Shown here: piece after piece, positions 54,784 through 64,000 of the stretch
How positions within the stretch are numbered: the stretch's first letter is position 1
Layout: every line of letters starts with the position of its first letter
Assembly (NCBI GenBank): GCA_011032825.1
Contig: JAADJZ010000021.1
Span: 248,001-312,000 of the forward strand
DNA: 64,000 nt
Direction of reading: 5' to 3'
Source: Massariosphaeria phaeospora
Taxonomy: Eukaryota; Ascomycota; Dothideomycetes; Pleosporales
Position numbers and translations under genes: made by a program
The notes under the pieces: generated by a model
The model's input: only the letters and a program-made list of their open reading frames with translations
What the model was told of the DNA's origin: nothing
The model's database searches: none

Positions 54784-57402
54784 CTACTCCGCTACTCCAG
54801 TAACCCAGGACCAAACACCACCCTCTGGCAATCCCGTCTCAACACCACAGGCCTTCACCACAGCCACCACAAGCGCACCCAGCACGCTCATACCCCCCAT
54901 TACCTTGATTAGCACAAAACCTTTCTTAGTGAAGTCATCTCCAAAGTCGCATAGACCCAGGGGGTCCCTTGAGTCCAATATGCCACCTTTGCTGTGAGAC
55001 TGCCCTGCGATGCCTCTTTCCTTGCCAGTGCCGCGTCGAGCAACAGCCCAATCCGCTCTGTGAGATCCTGTCGGCGAGGCCATAATGCTTCCACATCTTA
55101 CTTCTTCGCCTACACGTTCGAGCAGCCACTTCGCACGATCAGCCCTTTGTAACTCCTCGTATCTTTCACGCTCGTTACGTAGACTACGCTGGAGGTCTGT
55201 GGCCCACTTTGCTAGTCTGAGCTCTGCTGGTCGATGTTCGCCTTGCACGTAGCTGTTATATCGTGCTAAGGTGTATTCCGTAGGTTGGTCCTGGGGATCG
55301 GTATAAGTATAGGAGAATGAAGGAGAAGAAGCTGGGTTGGGTGATTGTAGGTTAGAGTTGAAGTTTGAGGTGGGGAGGAAGAATGGTGATGTGGTGCGGG
55401 GAACCAGGACACCTGACGGAGATGTAGCAGAGAATATGGAAGATGTTCCAGATGCTGATACATGAGTTAGTCGGTTCAAATTCGTGGAGTAATAGTGCGT
55501 CCGTACCGTTTAGAGCCGTTCCGCTGAGACCGACCGAAGTACTAGAGACACTCCCGCGCTTGACCTGTTCTTGTAGACCTTGAAGTATGTAAGAGTCTCC
55601 TGGCAGCCTTGTCCGGTGTCTCCAGGAAAGAAACTTCTTCGCAGCCGAATGTCGCAACCATGCAATGGAGTCGGGGTCAAATATTTGGTTCACTAAAATT
55701 GCCAGTTCGGAAGGTAAAAGAGGTTGTACGTAGTCTGGCGACATGAGGAGTGAAGCATCCATGGTGTCTGAGTCGGGTGCGTTAACTGATGACAGTGCAT
55801 ATGGATGTGTAGGGACCTTGAAGGGGTACTCGGTCGGTCCAGCGGTCGCTACCGGTCCCGTCGATGAGTCTGATGCAACACATAGACCTTGTGCAGCTAT
55901 AAGTGCATCATCTAATGCCTTGCCGAAGAAAAACGGCCTGATCGATGTCGTCTGCAGGCGTGCTAGGATTGAAGTCTTTACTGTGGCCAACTCGGCAACG
56001 GAGATCGTATCCGATTTCGCAATGACGGGAATTACGTTTGTGAGTGCAGAAAGACGCTCCATAAAGTCTATATCCTTGGATATATCATGGCCTGAACCCT
56101 GTTAGGAAGAAGCCTGATCCGGTCCGAACAACTTACTAGGCGATAGTAAGTATACTACCAAATCCACCGAAACACCACCAGTTCCACTAACAACTCCCAA
56201 CACGTCATTGTCCTCCAAAGCTGTGATTGAGGAGGTCTGGAACAATAACGATTCAACGTAGTCCACTACCAAGTTGATGTCATCTAGGCCGGTCACGTCT
56301 TTCTTGAATCCAGGGGTATCTACGAAACATATGTTTCTCTCAAGGACAGCGTCGCTCGTGCTCTTTCGTCTTCGAGACACATGACTTTCCGCGATATCTG
56401 TCCACCAATGTGGATATGACTTGGTGCTCGCATTTATCTCTATGATTCTGGTGGTGCTTGCATTTTCACCTTTCCTCTTACGTGATTTGGGTTTCACTGG
56501 TGGGGATTGGGTGAATGACTGAGAAGGAGACAAAGGATCTACGTGGACGATGTGTTCGCATAGTTGAACGATGGAGCGGATAAGACACGACTTTCCGATC
56601 CCTGGGTTTGTTAGTAACAGTTCATCACCACTTGTATAATAATGGAGGGAGACGGGCGGGCGGATGACTGACCAGATTCCCCTGTGACTAGAACCTTCAA
56701 CTTCCCCATAGCTTTGCCCCTGTCTGTAAATGGCCTACGAGTCGGCATCTGGAGACTGGGCATGACGAGCTGTGGAAAGCTGAGAGAACCATCCTGCTGG
56801 GGATCTTCATCTTCCTCATCGCCACTTGATGTGACGACCTGGCTAGCGGCCTCGTCAGGGCTGGTCTCATCATCAGAGAGTTTCAAGGATTGCAGTGAGA
56901 CAGATTTGGGGGTACTTGTCACCGCCGAGACAGTTGCTGGAGATCTGGCTTCTATGTTGAAAGACGTCAGGGGTGCAGAGGGGGTATGGTTCGTGGCTTT
57001 TCTCTTGCCATTTCTGGCGGGAGAAGACCTAGAGCTACCGGGGTTTATACTGGAGCTCCTGGACGAGTCTTGAGGAGTCGTTCTTGCACTATCCTTCTCC
57101 GTAGGCACTCCTGCAATGTTCTCCGCCTTCTTATCTACGCGGCTCTTGTCCTGCCCCAACGCCGGCCCGAACGATCCCTCCAGGGTATCGGCCAGGCTCT
57201 GCACACCAAATGTACTCCCGCGCCGTCTAGCTCCCGACTCGGTCCTCTGTGTGATAGCCAGATTCTGCTCTATATCCTCTTCACTTCTCAGGAAGAAGGC
57301 GGTAGGCACGCTCGACGGGCCGGTGTAAGGGGCTGCATGGTCGCCGAGACTCGACTTGCGGGATCGCGGCGGCAGCGCGTCACCACCGGTAGACGGTCGC
57401 AT
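54784..57402 (-). CDS. Septin-like GTPase with C-terminal membrane span, 816 aa
   Basis: Four exons: 57402-56673, 56601-56137, 56091-55507 and 55454-54784; joins rebuild LVTGESGIGKSCLIRS, LLSPSHDISKDIDFME and TALNASGTSSIFS. The first about 240 residues are Ser/Pro-rich. The GTPase domain has G1 GESGIGKS (about 241-248), G3 DTPGFKKDV (about 338), and AKSD at the septin G4 (normally AKAD). It carries extra insertions compared with core septins. After the domain come a helical charged segment (RNERERYEELQRADRAKW) and, unusually, a hydrophobic span close to the end (VLIKVMGGMSVLGALVVAVV). Core septins form filaments and lack such an anchor, so this is an atypical member, perhaps anchored to an internal membrane. 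First real ATG used. Confidence 0.82.
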
Positions 57403-58536
57403 GTCTGAGGCCACTGTCGAACACCTCTGGAGGCGGAACGCAGGCAGGAAGAAGGTAGAGTGCGCCTCTCACAGAAGGACCGGCTCGAGTGCTGATGTGC
57501 AGCCGGAGGAGTGAGTGACGATGTGATGGGACCAGCAACCCCACGCGCCCTTAACCCCGCCTTGAGCTTAGGCCACGTCCGCTTTCGAGAGGAAAGGAAA
57601 GGCCACCAAGGATGAAAGGGGCGAGCAGCTGCAGCAAGCTTGGGCGTCTTGAGCTGGAGAGCCCACTTTGAAGTTAGTTAGAAGCTATAATGCCGGGCTC
57701 AGGCGTAGAATGCGACTGCCCTGCCTAGATAGTAGCGCGCCAACTGCAGCCCAAACCAGCTGCAGCGAATCAGATGCCGCTATCGCCCACCACCTCGGCT
57801 GCGACACCTGGGCATATCACATGAGTCCCGGCATGACGCCGTCTACGGGTCCCGTGGCTGACAGCACACCTGGGCTGATGGTGAGCTATACAGCAGTCGA
57901 ACAACAGGAGAACGGACAAAAAACACGTCAAGTAGTTTGACAAACTTGCTAGTTGACTGATATTTTGACCTATAGTACACCTCGGTCCAGACTGCGCTCC
58001 TTTCTCGCCGTTCTGTATTCTCTTAACTGTAACACGCTCGAGTCCACCTCGGAGCCTATTACGAGCCCGCCAGCACCATCAGGCTGGTATTACCTCCCGC
58101 CGTCCCCAACAGCCGCCCCAGCTCGGTATATGAACCCCAGCTGTCCCATTATCCAGGCGAGGGCCACCACTCAGATAGCCATCCACATGAAATAGGGATA
58201 TCAAAACATGGAAAAAGAAAAGAAGCGAATAACATCGTGTATAAGACATGGCAGAAGGGGGGATACGATACAGAAAAATGCCAAGAAGAGGACACGCTAT
58301 GCAAGGGTACTCGGGTGCCGCAGAAGAAAATGCAGACGCCCACACTTTTCGTCGAGACGGGAACTTTTTAGACAAGTGCTGGAAAGGGCCGAAGTACAGT
58401 ACACGTGAATAAGCCGTCAGTCGTTATTGAACGGCGTCAGCCATATCTGATGTCCAGAAGAGAAGCAGCCAAGTGCGAGGCTCCATGAAAAGTTATGATG
58501 GCATTGGGCAGGGAAAGTGTCGTCGTCGTCGAGCCG
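57403..58536. other. Intergenic, 1.1 kb
   Basis: Upstream of the septin-like gene and 3' of the G3BP-like gene, both on the minus strand. Nothing recognised. Confidence 0.5.
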
Positions 58537-60320
58537 CTATGCCTCCTGAGGAGCACCGCGGCCGCCGCGCGAGATGGAGCCGCCACGTCCCCCGCGTGGT
58601 TGGAAACCGCCGCGAGGAGCCTGGTTCATGCCACCACGGCCACGTGGGGCGCCTCCACGAGGGTACGGGACAAACGGCTGCGTGCGCGTTCGGCGTTCCT
58701 CGACTTTGATCTCGAGACCGTTTACGTTGTGAGGGTTATTGGTTACGGCGGCCTGGAATCCTGCAGGGGTCTTGAAGTCGACGAAGGCGCAGTTCTGTAG
58801 TAACCAGTTAGCTAAAGTCAAACATACAATAAAACCCCTCTTACCTTCGGGCGACTGATGTCCAGATACTCAATCTCACCAAATTTGGAAAGTGCGCCCC
58901 TGAGTGAGACCTCCTCGACCTGACTGTATACATTCTTTATGTACGCGCGCTTACTGTCGGAGTCTACAGCCGGAGGTTGGTTCTGAACGCGGGTCTGCTC
59001 CTTCTTGTTTCCAGTAACAGGCTGCCACCCAGAAGCTTCACTCTGGCTATTCGCTGGAGATGGTTCGCGTGCAGGCCCAGACGTCTGGTGAGACGGCACG
59101 GCTAGCGGCTGGTTTAGCGTAGATGTGGCCGCTGGCGTAATGGATTTGGTTTGCGAGGGAGCTTGTGATGCGGCCGGAGAAGGCACGGCGGGAGTAGCGA
59201 CCTTGTGGGCGGAAGCAGCGAGACTAGCCCATGTACGTGGAGCAGTAGGCTTGGGGGGAGCAGATGGTGTCGCAGCCGGAGCGGCCTTGGGAGCAGTAGG
59301 GGCAGGTGTGGGAGCGGGATCCTTCGGCTTCTCCGGCTCGAGGGTCTCTTTTGCGACGGTTTCTTCTGGTTCCTGGCTAGAGCTCTCCGCGCTAGTAGCA
59401 ACGGCACTTGTAGAAGTCTCCTCCTCGACTTTCTCAGCAGGCTCTGGCACTGGGGTACCGTTTACAGCGGCCGGAGGTGCAACATCTTCCTCTGCGGGTT
59501 CGTCATCGGGGACTTCTTCCAACTTCTGATCAACCTTAGTCAGATCCTCCTCGCTTGCTGCGGCGTCAGGGCTGTGGTTGATATCCTCGACTTCTGCAGC
59601 TGCGGTATCGGGAGCAGATTCTTGAGCACCGGTCGTAGGGGGGGTCGAGTCTTGCTGAACGTCTTCATCCTCCTCGAGATCTTCCGCGAGGTACCGGAAG
59701 ATGTCATTGAGGACGAAGTAGCCGTTTGTTTGCTCGGCCAGGACGAAGGTCTGGACGAATCGCTTGTGCGGTTGGCCTTTGTTAGAGATCTCCCCGATGA
59801 CTTGAATAACAATGTTGGCATCAGAGCCCTGCGAGTCGACATTGGTGACGCGAACTTTGGTGTCGTGGAAGTCGAACGCCTTGATGCGGTCGTTGATCGC
59901 CTATAGCGGATTTGTAAGCCTCGGAATCATTGCATATGACCAAGGGGTACGACTTACCTTCTGACCCAGAGACACATTGACTTTGTCTTCTTCGGTCCCG
60001 TAGACATACTGCGAGCGTTTGTTGTAGAAGAGCTAGCAGAATTAGCCATCCAGGTTTGCCAATGTAAGTAGGTAGGTACATACGTAAAGCCTGTCAGGAC
60101 TCTTGCTCAAAGTGGTGTAGTACTGCTCAACGAAGTACCAGCCAACTTCGTCTTTCGGGATCTCGGAAGTAGATGCATTGTTGGCCGGGGTGGGAGCGTT
60201 TTGCGATGTCACGTAGCCTGGAGTGCTGTTGCTGTTGGTAGCGGCGTAGTTGTTCGCAGAGGCGTCGTAGCCTGGCGCATAGTTGCCATTGATGGGGGCG
60301 GCTGATTCGGTAGTAGCCAT
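58537..60320 (-). CDS. G3BP-like RNA-binding protein (NTF2 domain, RRM, RGG), 541 aa
   Basis: Four exons: 60320-60084, 60032-59958, 59900-58845 and 58794-58537, with GTATGT, GTAAGT and GTAAGA donors; joins rebuild SPDRLYLFYNKRSQYVYGTE, VSLGQKAINDRIKAF and DISRPKNCAFVDFKTP. NTF2-like domain at about 55-175 (VGWYFVEQYYTTLSKSPDRL and TFVLAEQTNGYFVLNDIFRY). A long acidic then Pro/Ala-rich linker follows. RRM at about 430-505 (KRAYIKNVYSQVEE, NCAFVDFKTPAGF). RGG repeats at the end (GGAPRGRGG, PRGGRGGSISRGGRG). In animals G3BP nucleates stress granules; fungal relatives (Nxt3/Bre5) also bind the ubiquitin protease Ubp3. Start codon is the only early ATG. Domain order matches the family. Confidence 0.92.
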
Positions 60321-62128
60321 GTCGATGGATTCAGGAAAGGATGCAGTAGACCGAGGAAATCTGCTTCGCGGATTGCAGGGTTGAGGATTGCAGGGCTGAT
60401 GGACGAGGATCGAGCTTCAGGGCTTGGAGATTAGCAGGCCTATATTCTGGAGAGGAAGTAAATGTTAGCGACGATGCTAGGGGCTGCTGCGTTGCGCTTG
60501 CTTACCTAGGGCTGGCGAGAGGACTGAGAGAATGGAGCGCAGGGGAGGCGACCTGAAATGGCAGTAAGAGAGAAGGAGTGGAGAGCGGCCTAGGGCAAGC
60601 GAATTAGATGTTGGTATATACGAAGCTCCCGCGCAGATTGGGCGGACGATGGATAAGCAGATGGGGATGGGTGGGAGCAGTCGTGTGCGCGGTGCTGGGT
60701 GAGGAGAGGACGAAAGAATATTTGGCACGCCAAGCAATTATGCACTGACTCTTGTTTCTGCCGGGACCCGCCACCACTCCACAGCTCCTCCACTCCACCA
60801 GTTCGTTCACTTGCGATCTTTCTATTGTCTCAGCCACGATGGACTATTATCTTTGGTCTGAGCATCGCAGAATCTGTTTTTCTAAAAGCCGCATACCTGA
60901 TGTACCGGCTGCCTGATGACGCCTCTTTTCTCATCAAGTACTTCCTCATTACGTCAGCCCCGTGAGGCCCCTTGCTACTCGTAAGCTTCAAATCAACATC
61001 AGCGATCCAAGAAGGTTGTCCTTTGTTTCATATACAGAATTCCGCCTATTCTCTGAGGTGAAACTTCGACTTATCTCCTGAGTGTTTCTTTGTCCGAGCG
61101 GGCCTCAACCTGTGCGTTTGTCAGGTCCACCTGCACCTGCAACCTTGGAAGCCTCCGAAGTACGTGCGCACGCGTAAAGGTTCTTTGGATCTCCTCGAAC
61201 TGCTGGTTTCGAGATTAGCTTGGTACGTCGCGTATAAATGGTCTTTGGCGTCTATTTTGTTCTCAGGGGTCGGACTAGTTCGAGCTGATCTCAATATCTC
61301 GATTCCGGGTCTAGTTTATTGTCATAATCAGATCTACTATCGTACATCGAATCAATGGATCACGAACGGCTTGTTCCCAGCGGAATACATATCAGATGGA
61401 CCGTATTGAGGCTATGTGGCATATGGGCAGCAGCATTGCCGCGTGATTTGATCTGTTGATCGTACAAGCATCTACAGTAACTCTCCTCGGATATAAGTAC
61501 CGTCCTGATCATTAGTGTAGACTGATAGAAGCCCGTTGCCGGTCACAGTCTTTTCCTAGCAACTGGCCTGTGTTGGACAATTTTCCGTTAAGATTCCGTC
61601 AAGTCGCCTTGTAACCAGGCATGCGAAGATGTGTGTGTGATTGTACGATTGTACAAATACCCCCATGTTCGGCCTCGCGCTTCAACCAATCGAGGAGCTA
61701 GTCCAGTTCATCCGCGCTCTGGTGGTAGCACGATGGGGATTAGTAGCTGTTGTGGTAGCACTTGGTCACATACGACAACCATAACCATTTCTGCTGATAA
61801 GCTGATACGAAGGATGCCAATTATTTCCTTTCATTTAGGTATGTTAGAATTCCACCATTGGTATGCGAATTCTTGTCAGCCGGAAGCCCACTCTGACTTT
61901 ATCTGCAGGTCGTTTCTTGGTTTCGTACAAAAGTCCACAAGTGACGTTTGCTCTCCTTTTCAGCCTCTGGTAATATTTGCAGATCGCACCTGGGCATCGT
62001 ACATCGTACATCGCACAACAATCCACAGGTGAAATCCGGTCTTGCATCCGCTCTATATAAGACATTGGGACTTCCATACAAGTCGTGTGGTCATAAAGCA
62101 CCTGTTCTCCCCTCTTCTCGAAACATAC
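60321..62128. other. Divergent upstream region, 1.8 kb
   Basis: Between the G3BP-like gene (-) and the transporter gene (+). ORFs up to 133 codons show no coding character. Nothing else supported. Confidence 0.5.
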
Positions 62129-63565
62129 ATGATGGAGAAATCATCAAGCCCAAAACCTTCTACGGACGACTCGGTTCATGACACTGTACAAGCGGATACG
62201 GAACTAGGGCCGGTCGATCCACGACATGCAAGCCAGTTCCCTGACGGTGGGAAAGATGCGTGGTTATGTCTCCTAGGAGCCGCTTGCTGTTTATTCTGCG
62301 TGAGTAAGACCCAAATCCGCTCCCTTCGTTTCCACAACATCCGAATCTTGTACTGACAGTAAATCGGCACTAGAGTTTCGGATGGATCAATTGCCTGGGC
62401 GTCTTCCAGAATTATTACCAGACCAACCTGCTCAGTAATTACTCTCCGAGTACTATCGCATGGATCCCATCTTGCGAGATCTTCATGATGTTCCTGCCCG
62501 GTCCTATCGTCGGCTTCGTTTATGACAACCACGGGCCAAAGTACCTCCTGCTGTTCGGCGCCTTCTTCCATGTCTTCGGCCTCATGATGACGAGTTTGTG
62601 CACCGAGTACTATCAGTTGATCTTAGCTCAAGGGATATGCAGCCCGTTGGGACTCAACTGCATTTTTCAAGCAGGAACCAGCACCGTTACAACGTGGTTT
62701 CTGAAAAAGCGGGGCGCCGCATATGGCATTATGGCTGCAGGAGCGGGACTTGGTGGGATAATCTTTCCAATAATGGCTTCACATCTGATTCCTCGGGTTG
62801 GGTTTGGATGGACGATGCGAATCTTTGCATTCACAATCCTCGCACTGCTCGGTATTGCTGCCATCACCGTCAAATCACGCCTTCCGCCAAAGCCTCGCAC
62901 ACTAGAGCTTGGGGTATTCTTGGAGCCTTTCAGAGACCCTCGTTTCGCGTTGTTAACGGTCTCTTCGTTTTTCTTCTTTATGGGCTTGTTCATTCCCATC
63001 AACTTCATCGAGGTGCAAGCCCTGGCCAGCGGGATGTCGATACGGCTAGCCGGATATCTACTTGCCATTCTTAATACAGCAAGGTATGTCTTACACCTGG
63101 CTCTCCCTACGCGTCTGGAAACTGATTGTTACAAGTATCTTTGGACGAGTAATACCAGGTGCACTTGCCGACAAATTTGGCCGCTTCAACATGCAGGTGC
63201 TCATGGCCTCCTTCGCGGGCATCATCGTCCTAGCTCTCGCCCTACCGGCTTCAGGAAACACGGCGTTCATCGCATTCGCAGCTTTCTACGGCTTCGGCTC
63301 GGGTGCTTTTGTCTCGCTCCTACCAGCGCAAATAGCATACATCTCCAAGGTTGAGGAGATTGGCGTTCGGACAGGCGTGGTTTTCTCATGCATTGCGATC
63401 GCTGGATTAGTAGGCAACCCCATCGCTGGAGCCATCGTGGGTCGCGAGCATGGAGGCTTTGATGGCTTAAACATATTCGCGGGGGTGATGCTCTTGGCGG
63501 GTGCAGTGCTATTCACGGTCACGAGAATGGTGGTTGCTGAGTGGAAGGTTCTGAGCAAGGTGTAA
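62129..63565 (+). CDS. MFS monocarboxylate-type transporter, 436 aa
   Basis: Exons 62129-62299, 62374-63083 and 63136-63565; introns 74 and 52 nt (GTGAGT...CACTAG and GTATGT...TACAAG). The joins rebuild CCLFCSFGWINCLGVFQNYY and ILNTASIFGRVIPGALADKF. The N-terminal 45 residues are acidic and cytosolic (MMEKSSSPKP, then DGGKDAWLCLLGA). Repeated hydrophobic spans are consistent with 12 helices; IFGRVIPGALADKFGRFN is the central MFS motif-A-like loop at the start of the second half. FGWINCLGVFQNYYQTNLLS is the usual opening of the fungal monocarboxylate-porter (Mch/MCT) group. The substrate is not predictable; yeast relatives include the riboflavin carrier Mch5. Confidence 0.88.
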
Positions 63566-64000
63566 AAGCAATACAGGCTTGTATTCCCGGGGATCACTTC
63601 TTTCTAATACTCTCCATTTTGATCTTATCCTATGTACAGTACTCCGTATGATGTATAAGTTGAGCTCAGCTCGTGGCTCGGCTCAAAAAGATACACGTCA
63701 TGGATTTCATCGCTACGCCGACCAGTCTGGAAGACTTCTCGTACGATAATCCGGTCGAGAGAAATGACGTGTTAGGTCATTCTGAACATGTCCGAAAAGC
63801 CGATGTACGACAAGTCGCTAGCCGCACTGGGTCTGGCGTTGTACGATGACATCCTCGTACAAAACTCTGGAACTTCGCTGCACACTACCCGTGGACATCT
63901 TGTCATCTGCCATTCTTTCGCTCCTACCAAATCCGGGCATTTTCAACCAATCAAGGCGTTCAAATATCAGCTACCTTCGTATCCTACCGCCAAGTACCTT
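63566..64000. other. 3' region of the transporter gene to window end
   Basis: No gene recognised in the last 435 bases. Confidence 0.5.

Noticed and set aside
55471..55485. GGTTCAAATTC, which resembles a tRNA B box
   Set aside because: Lies inside an intron of the septin-like gene with no A box or acceptor stem around it.

Overview
The window looks like nuclear DNA of a filamentous ascomycete (Pezizomycotina, probably Dothideomycetes; the class is a guess). The evidence is many short introns of about 45-90 nt with GTRNGT donors, CTAAC/CTGAC-type branch sites and AG acceptors; single genes rather than operons; and typical fungal families (2EXR/F-box-like, WSC, fungal GPCR, septin, MARVEL, Pdx1, Ame1). 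I spliced genes by hand: joins quoted below keep the reading frame and rebuild a recognisable protein, but no computation was run.

Layout. 1-9.3 kb: 3' part of threonine dehydratase (ILV1), a 2EXR/F-box-like gene, a gene-poor stretch, a WSC-domain gene, a RING-like gene with a probable frame error, and two 115-residue single-span membrane proteins. 9.5-18.4 kb: a twin-CX9C protein and, divergent from it, an Ame1/CENP-U-like kinetochore gene, two F-box-like proteins, and a two-domain sulfurtransferase (TUM1 type). 18.8-24.2 kb: a C2H2 protein, an F-box gene interrupted by an in-frame TAG, and a seven-helix GPCR. 24.2-27.9 kb is gene-poor. 27.9-40.8 kb is a housekeeping block: Yta7/Abo1/ATAD2-type AAA-bromodomain ATPase, a mitochondrial membrane protein, Pdx1 (E3-binding protein of pyruvate dehydrogenase) and the Ca2+-regulated aspartate/glutamate carrier Agc1. 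40.8-48.8 kb: a minisatellite, a C2H2 transcription factor, a decayed metallo-beta-lactamase-fold gene and a secreted astacin-type protease. 50.4-63.6 kb: a MARVEL-type membrane protein, a 39-residue zinc-ribbon microprotein, a methyltransferase, a BTB protein, an unusual septin-like GTPase with a C-terminal membrane span, a G3BP-like NTF2/RRM protein, and an MFS monocarboxylate-type transporter.

Functional links are loose. ILV1, Pdx1, Agc1, TUM1, the CX9C protein and the 35-kb membrane protein all point to mitochondria; Ame1, Yta7 and the two C2H2 proteins to the nucleus. No secondary-metabolite cluster, CRISPR array, phage or intact transposon was seen, and I found no clear candidate for a new multi-gene system. 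The most useful leads are: a three-copy dispersed repeat of about 150 bp, one metallo-beta-lactamase pseudogene and two possibly broken genes, a tiny two-exon zinc-ribbon gene, genes with extremely small exons, and the septin-like protein with its membrane tail.
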